The notes under the pieces: generated by a model | Database searches by the model: none | The model's input: the letters and a program-made list of their open reading frames with translations, nothing else | What the model was told of the DNA's origin: nothing | Made by a program: the position numbers and the translations under genes | From: Andalucia godoyi | Lineage: Eukaryota; Discoba; Jakobea; Jakobida; Andaluciidae | Direction: 5' to 3' | DNA length: 64,000 nt | Assembly (NCBI GenBank): GCA_009859145.1 | Contig: VRVR01000041.1 | Coordinates: 124,001 to 188,000, forward strand | Shown: positions 47,860 through 56,185 of the stretch, piece by piece | Position numbering within the stretch: position 1 is the stretch's first letter | How the letters are laid out: the number at the start of each line of letters is the position of its first letter

Positions 47860-50566
47860 ATGTACAAGGATCGCTCTTACGAAGACCGCGGATTTGACGA
47901 CTCTTCCCGTGGAGGCCGCAAGACCACTTTTGACCGTGACGCCTCTCCTCCTCGCTCTGGGGGCGGAGACTATGGCAGAGGTCGATCGTTCGGTGGAGAA
48001 CGTCCGTCCTCTTCCTCCTATGATGCGCCGTCCTATGGATCATCATCCTCTCGTGGAGGCTACAATGATCGCAGCTCTGGATATGGCGGTGGACGCAGCT
48101 CGCCTTCTTATGGAGGCGGCTCTCGTGGGGGTTCGTATGATTCGTCGGCTCCTCGTTCGTATGGTGGCGGATATGGCGGTCGCGAAACTTCTTCATACGG
48201 CGGCAGCAGTGGTGCTGGCGGTGGATACTCGCGTGGTGGTGTAGATAGCTATGGGGCCAAGCCTGTAGATGGTGCGACCTCTGGGTACGGCGCTCCGCAA
48301 GAAGAGGCTAGTCCCTCCACGCCAGAGCCTTTCACCAAGAACTTCTACAAGGAGCATCCGGATGTCACTGCGCGTACTGACCGTGAGATTGCAGACTACC
48401 TCAAGGAACACACTGTGTTGGTGAAGGGCGCCGAGGTTCCAAAGCCACTATTCCGCTTCGAGGAAGCCGGGTTCCCGTCGTTTGTGCAGGATTCTTTGCG
48501 CCGCGCCGGGTTTGAGAAGCCGTCTATCATCCAGTCACAGGCCTGGCCAACATTGCTTTCTGGTCGCGACTTGATTGCAGTTGCAGAGACTGGTTCTGGA
48601 AAGACTCTCGGCTTCATGCTTCCCGCGTTTGTGCACCTTCGTGACCAGCGCCCAATCCGCCACGGGGAGGGACCCATTGTGTTAGTTCTTGCACCGACTC
48701 GTGAACTTGCAATGCAGATCGATGTTGAGACAAAGAAGTTTGCTGGTGCATCCAAGGTTCGTTCTGCCGTTATCTACGGTGGTCAGCCTCGTGGTGGGCA
48801 GATCCGCCAACTGCGCCAGGGAGCCGAAATCGTTGTAGCAACCCCGGGTCGACTGAACGATTTTTTGCGTGAGGGAATCATCAACTTGAACCGAGTCACT
48901 TACCTGGTTCTGGACGAAGCGGATCGCATGTTGGACATGGGATTCGAGCCGCAAATTCGCGAAATTGTTGATCAGATCCGTGCCGATCGTCAGACAGCGT
49001 TCTTCACGGCCACTTGGCCCAAGGACGTTCGGGAGCTTGCTCGCGACTTCATGTCAGAGGATACTGTGCAGATCAACGTTGGCTCGACCGAGCTCACAGC
49101 AAATCCTCGTGTCAAGCAGGAATTTTATTTCGTTGGAGACCACCAGAAGCAGGACAAACTTTTAGACATCATCCGTGACCCGCATGTGAACGATGGCGGG
49201 CGCATCCTCGTGTTCGTCGCAAAGAAGGTTGACTGCGATTATGTCGCACGTGCAATCACGCAGCACACGGGGCTTCAGGCACTCTCAATTCATGGAGACA
49301 AGACACAATCAGAGAGAGACTACACTCTCCAAACGTTCCGTAATGGACGCTGCACTGTGATGGTTGCAACGGATGTTGCTGCTCGTGGACTTGGTATGTT
49401 TTCTTGCCTTTTTCTTTACTGACTTGTGTTTTTTTTTTCTTTTCTTGTTTTTTTTGTTTTTTTTTTGTTTTGTGGTAATGCATGCATGCATGCACATACA
49501 GTATACAGGAAGGAAGGAGGCTTCGAAATGATGACATGAACTTGCGCAAGGCTTCGCGAGACTGGTTTCCACACTTGGGTCTCGTGGTGCTTTTTGTCGC
49601 AGGAGTTGACGTACATGCAAGCATTTCTCTGCTGCAGATCCCGAAATCATTGGATGTAATCCATCCCGTATCTCGGGGTTTCCAAGGGGAGAGAAGGCTT
49701 GCTCGTCAATAGTGGTGTGTGTGTGAGCCCAACTGATTTTCGTCACAGAAAGGGGGGTAATGTGCAATGAACTGATTTCAATGCGGATGACATTTGTCTG
49801 CAGCGGATCAGGTTCCGCGCATTTCCGAGTTGGTCTTGCTAAAAAAAAAAGACATGATTCATACGGCGTATTTTCCACACTTTTTTGAAATTCTTTGGGT
49901 TCTAGCAAATGCAATCCTTTCTTCCGGAAGGATGCCTTGATAACGTGCTCATTGAAGTGGAATGCGCTGTATGTGCCTTTTCTTCTCACTTCTTCTTGTT
50001 TTCTTCCTTGTTTTCCGTCCTTTCCCTCTTATTCTGCCTTTTCGTTTCCTCCTCCCTCCCCCCATCCATCTTTCTTCCTTTTATGTTGTTCATGTTTGTG
50101 CTTACATTGGTGTTTTCCTCCTCTATTTCATTTTTCTTTCTTCTCTCGTGTAGATGTCAAGGATATCAAGCACGTCATCAACTACGACATGCCGAACGGT
50201 GTTGAAGATTACATCCATCGCATTGGACGTACTGCTCGTGCTGGTACGGAGGGTACTGCGCATTCCTTCTTCACCCCGTCTTCCAATCCGCTGGCTGCTG
50301 AGCTCTTCAAGATTCTGGAAGAGGCTGGTCAGGAGATTCCCGCGGAGCTCCGCGACATGGCTCGTCATCAGTTGGAGCGCCAAATGGCCTCTCGCCGTCG
50401 TTATGGTTTCTCCCGTGGATTCTCTGGATCTCGTGGAGGCAAGCCGTCGAATTCTGGCGGACGCGGTGGCGGATATGGCGGCGGATACGGCGGTGGTCGC
50501 AGTGGTGGATATGGAAACGGCGGATCTGGCGGATATGGCGGATATGGCAATGGCAGCAAGTGGTGA
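47860..50566 (+). CDS. DDX5/Dbp2-type DEAD-box RNA helicase, two coding exons
   Basis: The coding sequence is join(47860..49393,50154..50566). The preferred ATG ([11 protein letters not shown]) is followed by a Gly/Tyr/Arg/Ser-rich segment. The core holds the Q motif ([26 protein letters not shown]), [45 protein letters not shown] (the SAT position is TAT, as in Dbp2/DDX5), [19 protein letters not shown] and [24 protein letters not shown], then [10 protein letters not shown]. The splice CTTG|GTATGT...GTAG|AT gives L-D-V in phase. An RGG/GYGG tail follows. The protein remodels RNA during transcription, splicing and decay. Every helicase motif is intact. Confidence 0.93.
49394..50153 (+). other. 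760-base intron of the helicase gene
   Basis: The donor is GTATGT and the acceptor TCTCGTGTAG. At 760 bases it is more than twice the other introns of this window. It contains T-runs, an ATGC repeat (49478-49492), a GTGTGT run and a pyrimidine-rich 3' third. The section 49500-49830 has more balanced composition than the rest and could hold a non-coding RNA. I found no clear C/D box pair and claim none. Confidence 0.85.
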
Positions 50567-50761
50567 TCTTCTCTGCTTGTGATAGAAGGTGAAAATTGTT
50601 TATTTGTATCGTGGCAGAACGTGATAAATTACGGAGGACAGGAATCTCCCAGGACCCTGGAGATGAAATAAAAAAAAGTAAAATAAAACTGTGTACACAC
50701 TTTCCGGAAGAAGAGTAGCTGTCGCAGGAAGAAACACGCACAGCTGTCCCACAAACTCCAC

Positions 50762-51814
50762 TCAATCAACCTCTCTCATTGGGTCTCGCGGTAGCAAAGG
50801 AAGCGACTGCTTGGAGCGGCCGTCGTCGTGGTCACGGTCATGCTGAGGATTGGAGCAGGTAGCCGCTAAACATGCAGCCGCGCTTCTCCTTTCATGGTTG
50901 TCCGGCTCTGCGAGACCGTGCTCCTTCTCTTGCGGGGCCACTGCACCTTCCAAGCACTCCGCTCCATTTGCAGCAAACTCAAAGTCGGATTCATCCACTT
51001 CAATGTCTCCGAGCTTGAAGTCCAAGTTGCCGTATGAGAACCCGAGTGCCTTGTCCACGTGTCGAACAAGCGCAAGCATGCTCTTCTTGTTTTCCACGCC
51101 AAGCATTGCAAATGACACGAGAGAGTAGTCTGCGAGCACCTCGACCATTGTTGCGGCCAGCTTCTTCTTGCGCATGTCGGCCGCGGTTTTTCGGGGCATT
51201 TTCGTCACGAGGTTCTCCAAGCCTTGCCCCGAGGCATAGAATCCCGGGTCAAAATCAAAGGACCATTTGTGCTGTGGAAGAAGATCGCATTTTGACAAGA
51301 CGTTGATATGAGGAAGCTCGAGCCGCATCATGCATCCGAGAGAGCACATGCAGACTGCCAGAAATGCGCCTGGATCTGCACAGTATACTGCATCCACGAG
51401 ATGCACAGCACACATTCGAATCTCGCACTCCTTCTGCAACCTTGCCAGCAAGCGCTGTGCAGTCTCATCGTGCGTCCAAAGCTCTCCTTGTCCCGGAAAG
51501 TCAATAACGACCGTCGTGCCACTCTGCAAGTGTCTGTTCAGCCGCACCACCAACCAGTCCAGATTCGCCAGCACATACTGCATCGCACACAGCAGCGCCC
51601 CGTTCGGACCAAGCCTCAGAACCTCTGCCATCGTCGCAAGATCCACCAGGTCCCGTACATCAATATCCGGCGTGTACGACACATGTTCGGCCGCTGGATC
51701 CAGATTCACAAGCACGTGCTTGCGATTCAGCGCTCCGTACAGCTGGCCTAACGCTGCCGTGCACGTGGACTTTCCTGACCCAGGCGGCCCAACTACCACT
51801 ATCCCGTACTTCAT
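50762..51814 (-). CDS. GPN-loop GTPase (GPN2-like)
   Basis: The protein has 350 residues: MKYGIVVVGPPGSGKST (P-loop 9-17), VNLDPAAEHVSY, the insertion RLGPNGALL carrying the Gly-Pro-Asn triad (69-71), VIDFPGQGELWTHDE (G3) and LSKCDLLP (G4, 174-177). GPN GTPases form dimers in which the GPN loop supports hydrolysis; they assemble or import RNA polymerase II. The MEY/MQYxxANLDWL segment and overall length favour GPN2. The C-terminal 70 residues are acidic and poorly structured. All nucleotide-binding motifs are present. Confidence 0.88.
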   Translation of the reverse strand: MKYGIVVVGPPGSGKSTCTAALGQLYGALNRKHVLVNLDPAAEHVSYTPDIDVRDLVDLATMAEVLRLGPNGALLCAMQYVLANLDWLVVRLNRHLQSGTTVVIDFPGQGELWTHDETAQRLLARLQKECEIRMCAVHLVDAVYCADPGAFLAVCMCSLGCMMRLELPHINVLSKCDLLPQHKWSFDFDPGFYASGQGLENLVTKMPRKTAADMRKKKLAATMVEVLADYSLVSFAMLGVENKKSMLALVRHVDKALGFSYGNLDFKLGDIEVDESDFEFAANGAECLEGAVAPQEKEHGLAEPDNHERRSAAACLAATCSNPQHDRDHDDGRSKQSLPLLPRDPMREVD

Positions 51815-52294
51815 TCGGAAGTCAAGACAAAAAAATTATAATATCACACCCTCTTCCTACCTCGTGTTCTTCTCTCTCTCTCTCTCTCTCTCTCTCCCTC
51901 TCCCTCTCTTTCTCTCTCCCATATATATACAGCTGTGTGGCTGGAGAAGCATTCGGACAATAAACCCCCCGACATGCACTTTTTCTCCACATCTTCCAAA
52001 TGCATCAATTGATGCTGCTCCGTAAGTCGCAACGCACAAGCTATTTTTGGAGTCGGAGTTGGTGCAATAAATCTCGTTCCCGAAAGAGTGTTGTGCTTAT
52101 ATAAACGCTTTGAGTGCCTTTTTTTTTTACTTTTAAAATAATGATTTATTATGTTAAATAAAGAAGCAGTGATTTAAAAAATATAATCATATACAAAACA
52201 ACCGAATTCAATTTTGACATTCCTCGCAATACGTCCTCTGTTCCCCCCCTGGTTTGTCGCTTGCTCTCTCGTGTCTTGCTCTGCTGTCTGGCTC
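51815..52294. other. Divergent promoter region with (CT)n
   Basis: 480 bases between divergent starts. A (CT)n-rich tract lies at 51869-51920, a T-run at about 52120-52128 and AT-rich DNA at 52134-52200. In-frame codons before ATG 52295 give no conserved sequence. Confidence 0.6.
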
Positions 52295-52747
52295 ATGAAA
52301 GATTCAGTGTTCCCGGTCAACCATCCGCACAACCAGCATATCCACGTTGGAGACCGTGGGTATATTCAGTATCTTGTGGCTGTGGACGGCAGCGATGCGT
52401 CTCGTCGAGCTGCGGCGTATGTACAGCGGATTCTTCGGCCCAAGGACCACGTGGTGTACCTGTCGATTGTCAAGCATGCTGAGCAGCGACGCGCAGCAGA
52501 GGAGCTGCTGGCTTCGTACCACCAGTCTTTGAATGAAGCGGACTTTGAGCTTGTGCACAGGGTGCTGGAGCCAAGTACGGGATACACGAGCCCCGGGGAA
52601 TCCATCTGCAGGTTTGCACAGGAGATTGGCGCAGATATCGTCGTCACTGGGCACCGTGGACTCGGGGACAAGAAGAGAATCTTCGAAGGCGGGGTTGGAA
52701 AGTTTGTCGCAAACCACATTCATTGCTCCGTCATGATTATCAAATAA
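52295..52747 (+). CDS. Universal stress protein (UspA domain)
   Basis: ATG 52295 is preferred; the frame opens earlier at a TTG without conservation. The 150-residue single Usp domain contains YLVAVDGSDASRRAAAYV (first strand and helix), VVYLSIVKH and IVVTGHRGLGDKKRIFEGGVGKFVANHIHCSVMIIK. The G-x-x-G...G-x-G end is the ATP-binding type, although the usual Ser/Thr after the last Gly is Lys. It is a small cytosolic protein, possibly nucleotide-sensing, with no neighbour that suggests a pathway. AATAAA overlaps the stop codon (52742). Confidence 0.88.
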   Translation: MKDSVFPVNHPHNQHIHVGDRGYIQYLVAVDGSDASRRAAAYVQRILRPKDHVVYLSIVKHAEQRRAAEELLASYHQSLNEADFELVHRVLEPSTGYTSPGESICRFAQEIGADIVVTGHRGLGDKKRIFEGGVGKFVANHIHCSVMIIK

Positions 52748-52779
52748 ACAATCATATTGTATATACACAACCGTAAGTG

Positions 52780-52861
<82 letters not shown>

Positions 52862-52874
52862 TGTGTGTGTGTAT
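52780..52874. repeat. (AG)n-(TG)n compound microsatellite
   Basis: About 78 bases of AG followed by TG repeats, between the 3' ends of two convergent genes. Confidence 0.96.
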
Positions 52875-52879
52875 AGAGT

Positions 52880-54154
52880 TTATTGTGGTCGAGAATTAGA
52901 AGATGGTGCATCTATGCTTGAATTTGAACTGTGTGACTGTGGCAGTGGCAGTGACTGGATGGACATAGAGTGCAAAGCTTGGGTTGTGGCTTGGAGAAAC
53001 TCGCGCTGTTCATCCAGAATCTTGACCCGCTTTTCAAACTCGAGCATTGTGGAAACGCGAAATTCGGCAAGTCTAGACACCAGCTCGTCTCTTCTGACCG
53101 CCATCCTCGCAGTCACGTTGGCCACCGAATCGTCAATTTCCTTTCGAAGCGCTTCGATGAAGTCGTAATCCGCCGGTCCACGCACCACCTTTCCGCTACC
53201 GTCTTTTGCCTCTGGCTGGCTTTCCCCCCCTCCCTCTTCCTCTTCCTCTCCCTCTCCTTCTCCCTCTTCCTCTTCGTCGTCCTGTACCAGCAAGTCGACC
53301 TCAGCATCTGCACGGTCCTTGTTCGTGACCGGTTCCTCGTCGATTTCGCGAACAAGGGGCAGCGTGCGCACGATTTCCGATCTGTAGCACGCCGGATCAC
53401 AGGCCTTATTTCCCTTGAAATTGACATAGGCAAGCTTGGCTGAGGGAAGCTCCATTGCATCGACTGCTTCAAGCGCGTTGTCCGACAGATCAAGATACTG
53501 CAACTCGTCCAAAAACACGATATTCTCAATCCGTCGAATCTTGTTTTGGGACAAAACCAAGAACCGCAACCTCGGCAGAAACTCGAGTCCTTCGATCCTC
53601 GTAATGTGATTGACCTGCAGCTGCAAATGCGTACAATTCGAGAACAAGTCTAGATTTTCAATGCGTGTAATTCCGAGTCTGTCGAGTCGCAGATGCGTAA
53701 GAGACAGAAGAGACTCTGCAATCCGGTCGGAATCTCGCGACCGGACTCGCGCATCCAAACACTGTTTTGCAATCAGCTCCATCGTGATTGTCGAGTGCCG
53801 CGTCTCTGATGCGCCTCCATACATGCTACGAATCCTCAACGCAAGGTCCTCGGCCTCGCGATCTCGTCGCTCTCTCTGAACAGTCAACATGTACTCGAAC
53901 ATCCCATCCGTCACCGCATCCTCCCCCGACGCACCAACCTCCCGTGACGGTCCCAATCCGGATCCCGATCCCGATCCCGCACTCGCAGAAGAAGAAGAAG
54001 TGGCAGCGATTTTGGATTTGACTGATTTAGGCTTGACTGATCGCGGCGCATTTGCATCCGTTGCAGATGAGCTTGACGAAGCCAAAGACGACATTTTCGG
54101 CGGTTTTGAACTGCTTGATCCAACTGCTTTCTTCTCCACTGATTTTGAACTCAT
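52880..54154 (-). CDS. LRRC46-like leucine-rich repeat protein
   Basis: The protein has 424 residues. The N-terminus (1-75) is disordered. Residues about 78-145 are helical. Residues about 150-255 hold SDS22-type LRRs (LTHLRLDRLGITRIENL, LQLQVNHITRIEGL, FLVLSQNKIRRIENI and YLDLSDNALEAVDAM) with the capping motif ACYRSEIVRTLPLVREIDEEPV. An acidic run (EEEEGEGEGEEEEEGG) follows, and then a coiled coil starting FIEALRKEIDD. The order LRR, cap, acidic stretch, F-I/L-x-x-L-x-x-E coil matches LRRC46, a flagellum-associated protein. DRC3/LRRC48 is the nearest alternative. It fits with the other flagellar genes in the window. Confidence 0.75.
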   Translation of the reverse strand: MSSKSVEKKAVGSSSSKPPKMSSLASSSSSATDANAPRSVKPKSVKSKIAATSSSSASAGSGSGSGLGPSREVGASGEDAVTDGMFEYMLTVQRERRDREAEDLALRIRSMYGGASETRHSTITMELIAKQCLDARVRSRDSDRIAESLLSLTHLRLDRLGITRIENLDLFSNCTHLQLQVNHITRIEGLEFLPRLRFLVLSQNKIRRIENIVFLDELQYLDLSDNALEAVDAMELPSAKLAYVNFKGNKACDPACYRSEIVRTLPLVREIDEEPVTNKDRADAEVDLLVQDDEEEEGEGEGEEEEEGGGESQPEAKDGSGKVVRGPADYDFIEALRKEIDDSVANVTARMAVRRDELVSRLAEFRVSTMLEFEKRVKILDEQREFLQATTQALHSMSIQSLPLPQSHSSNSSIDAPSSNSRPQ

Positions 54155-54494
54155 TTATTCCTCGCGCGCGCACCACAAAATAAACCACCTACGTTCCCTC
54201 CCCTCTGTTCCTACTCCTGCTGGCCTCTTCTGTTCAGCCTGGCTCATGAATAAAAAGGGGGTTCGTGGATCGAGGATTCCTGTGTTTCCGATTCTGGATT
54301 ATCAGCCTCGTCGACAATAGTCAACTGCTCTGGACGTTCTGCCGGATGTTTACGATGCACGGAACAGCATATGATTGTCAGCGATCTCAGCCAACAGAGA
54401 AGAAGAAGGAGAAGAAGGAGAAGAAGGAGAGGAAGAAGGAGAGGGAGAGAGAGCGAGAGCGAGCGTGTGTACGTGTTAAGTAGAGTGATGGAGA
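54155..54494. promoter_or_regulatory. Divergent promoter region of the LRRC46-like and TBC genes
   Basis: 340 bases, with a GCGCGCGC run near 54169 and a GAAGGA-rich stretch (54399-54460) just upstream of the TBC start. No gene is seen. Confidence 0.5.
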
Positions 54495-56064
54495 ATGTCG
54501 CTTACTGATGTGGAATGGCAAGAGCTGTTATGGCAGCCTGAAATGTACGTTGATTTACAGCGAGTTCGATCTGGAGCGCGACACGGTCTTTCTCAGAGCA
54601 TTCGAGCAGATGTTTGGCGATACTTGGTCCACATTGCACATCCTGACAAGTGTATGTCCCCTTTTCTCCTGCTCCTGTTCTTTTCCTCGCTGCTTCTTAG
54701 CTTTTTGTACATGTTGTGTTCAGGCCGAACGCTCACAACATGGATGAAACGAATGTGCATGTGTGCTGATCCTTTTCAATATGAATTGTCATTTATTTAT
54801 TTATTATGTATATCATTAAGCGGATGAAATGACGAGGTTGTCGGCGCTGGACAATGAATTCAACTCGATTTCAAAGCAGAATAACATCGTTTCGAGAAGC
54901 TTCCGAAGATTTCTTGTGGATGTGTCGTCTGCATTTGCACAGTCGTCTGCGGATTTGTACACGGACCCCGATTGCATACTGCTACATCCATTCTCGAACC
55001 AGCTGGTGTCCACGAGACGGCTGAGCCGGGCGAATGCGAATGAAAAGCAGATTATGCCGAGTCATCACTCGCATTCGCTCTCTGGATCAATTGACCCAGT
55101 CACTTCGGAAGTGCGCTCGTTCGGTTCACGCTCTGGACAGCTGTTCTCCCCATCCGGGCAGTCTTCCGCTTCGTCAATGTATGCGTTTTCGATTTTCCCA
55201 CACTCCATTTCCCAGCACCAGCAGCCGGCGCCGGATGCAAGTGCTGCGGGAGCAACACTCGCCGAGAAGCATTCTCTAGGCCATTCGCATTCGCATAACC
55301 ATCAGAGGCACTATGCTTCTGCGTTCAACCAGCTGACCGGCAGTTCGGCGGCGGGGGCGGCGGGATCTTCTGGTGGGACTGGCGCGAACGTCATTGTCCA
55401 GGCTTCAGGTCAATCCCAAGGAACAGGTCCAGGTGCAGGCACCGTGTACCATCTTCCATCGTATGCACTGGCTTGGAGGAATAGGCTGATTACGCAGTCG
55501 TTGGAGCGCATTTTGTCTGCGTTTCACAATACGTATCCGTTTGTCCCGTTCGATGTCAACCATCTATACCTGGCAACCATGATGATGGTGGTGTTTGCTC
55601 AGTCGGAACGAGACGCGTATTTTGCGTACGTCACGCTCCGGAAATGGCTCTCTTGCAGCCCGCTGTTTGAAGAATCCACTATGAAATACCGCGTGTCAAA
55701 GTTCCTGATGCTGTTTCGGTGCACACAGCCACGGCTGTATGAGGCGTTCTTGGAGGAAGAAGTGGCGATGCACGAGTGGGCCGTGTCGTGGATCAAGTAC
55801 TGGCTGTTGCCGCAACTTACTCTTGCTGCGTCGATTCGCCTGTGGGACACGTACTTGGCAATGGCGTCCGATTCAGACCGAGAGGAGCTACACATGTGCG
55901 TGTGTCTCGCCATCTTAGCGTCGACCCAGGAGAGCATGAGAGAATTTGACTACTCGGAAATTACTAGCTTCCTACACGAGCTTCCAGAAGAAATTGACAT
56001 GAACAAGATGCTGGAAAGGGCTTACAACATTCGAGAGTACATTCGGTCTCGGAACTTATTGTGA
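54495..56064 (+). CDS. TBC-domain Rab GTPase-activating protein, two exons
   Basis: The coding sequence is join(54495..54651,54821..56064), giving 466 residues. Exon 1 reads MSLTDVEWQELLWQPEMYVD and ends GLSQSIRADVWRYLVHIAHPDK, the start of a TBC domain (R-x-x-x-W). The donor GTATGT follows T54651. The acceptor ATTAAG joins T|CG to give Ser and continues MTRLSALDNEFN. After a Ser/His/Gly-rich insertion (about 120-260), the rest of the domain follows: YPFVPFDVNHLYLATMMMVV, YAYVTLRKWL, WIKYWLLPQL and RLWDTYLA. The catalytic Arg finger (IxxDxxR) and Gln finger (YxQ) are not in their usual form: the expected Y-x-Q region reads FDVNHLYLA. GAP activity is therefore doubtful. Confidence 0.82.
54652..54820 (+). 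other. Intron of the TBC gene (GTATGT...AAG)
   Basis: A 169-base phase-1 intron. It is T-rich, with donor GTATGT and acceptor TATCATTAAG. Removing it restores the TBC reading frame across both exons. Confidence 0.85.
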
Positions 56065-56185
56065 TGCTCTGGCTGCCGTGGCACTCTCTTCTTTTTCTTC
56101 TTCTTTTTATTCTTTTTCTTCACTCGAATGAACAGCAGCAGCAACACCGGGGGGTGGGGGAAAAGAAAAAACAGCAACTACAGGG

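Noticed and set aside
49309-49989. 226-residue minus-strand frame
   Set aside because: It is antisense to the helicase exon and its intron, with Lys/Asn runs from T tracts.
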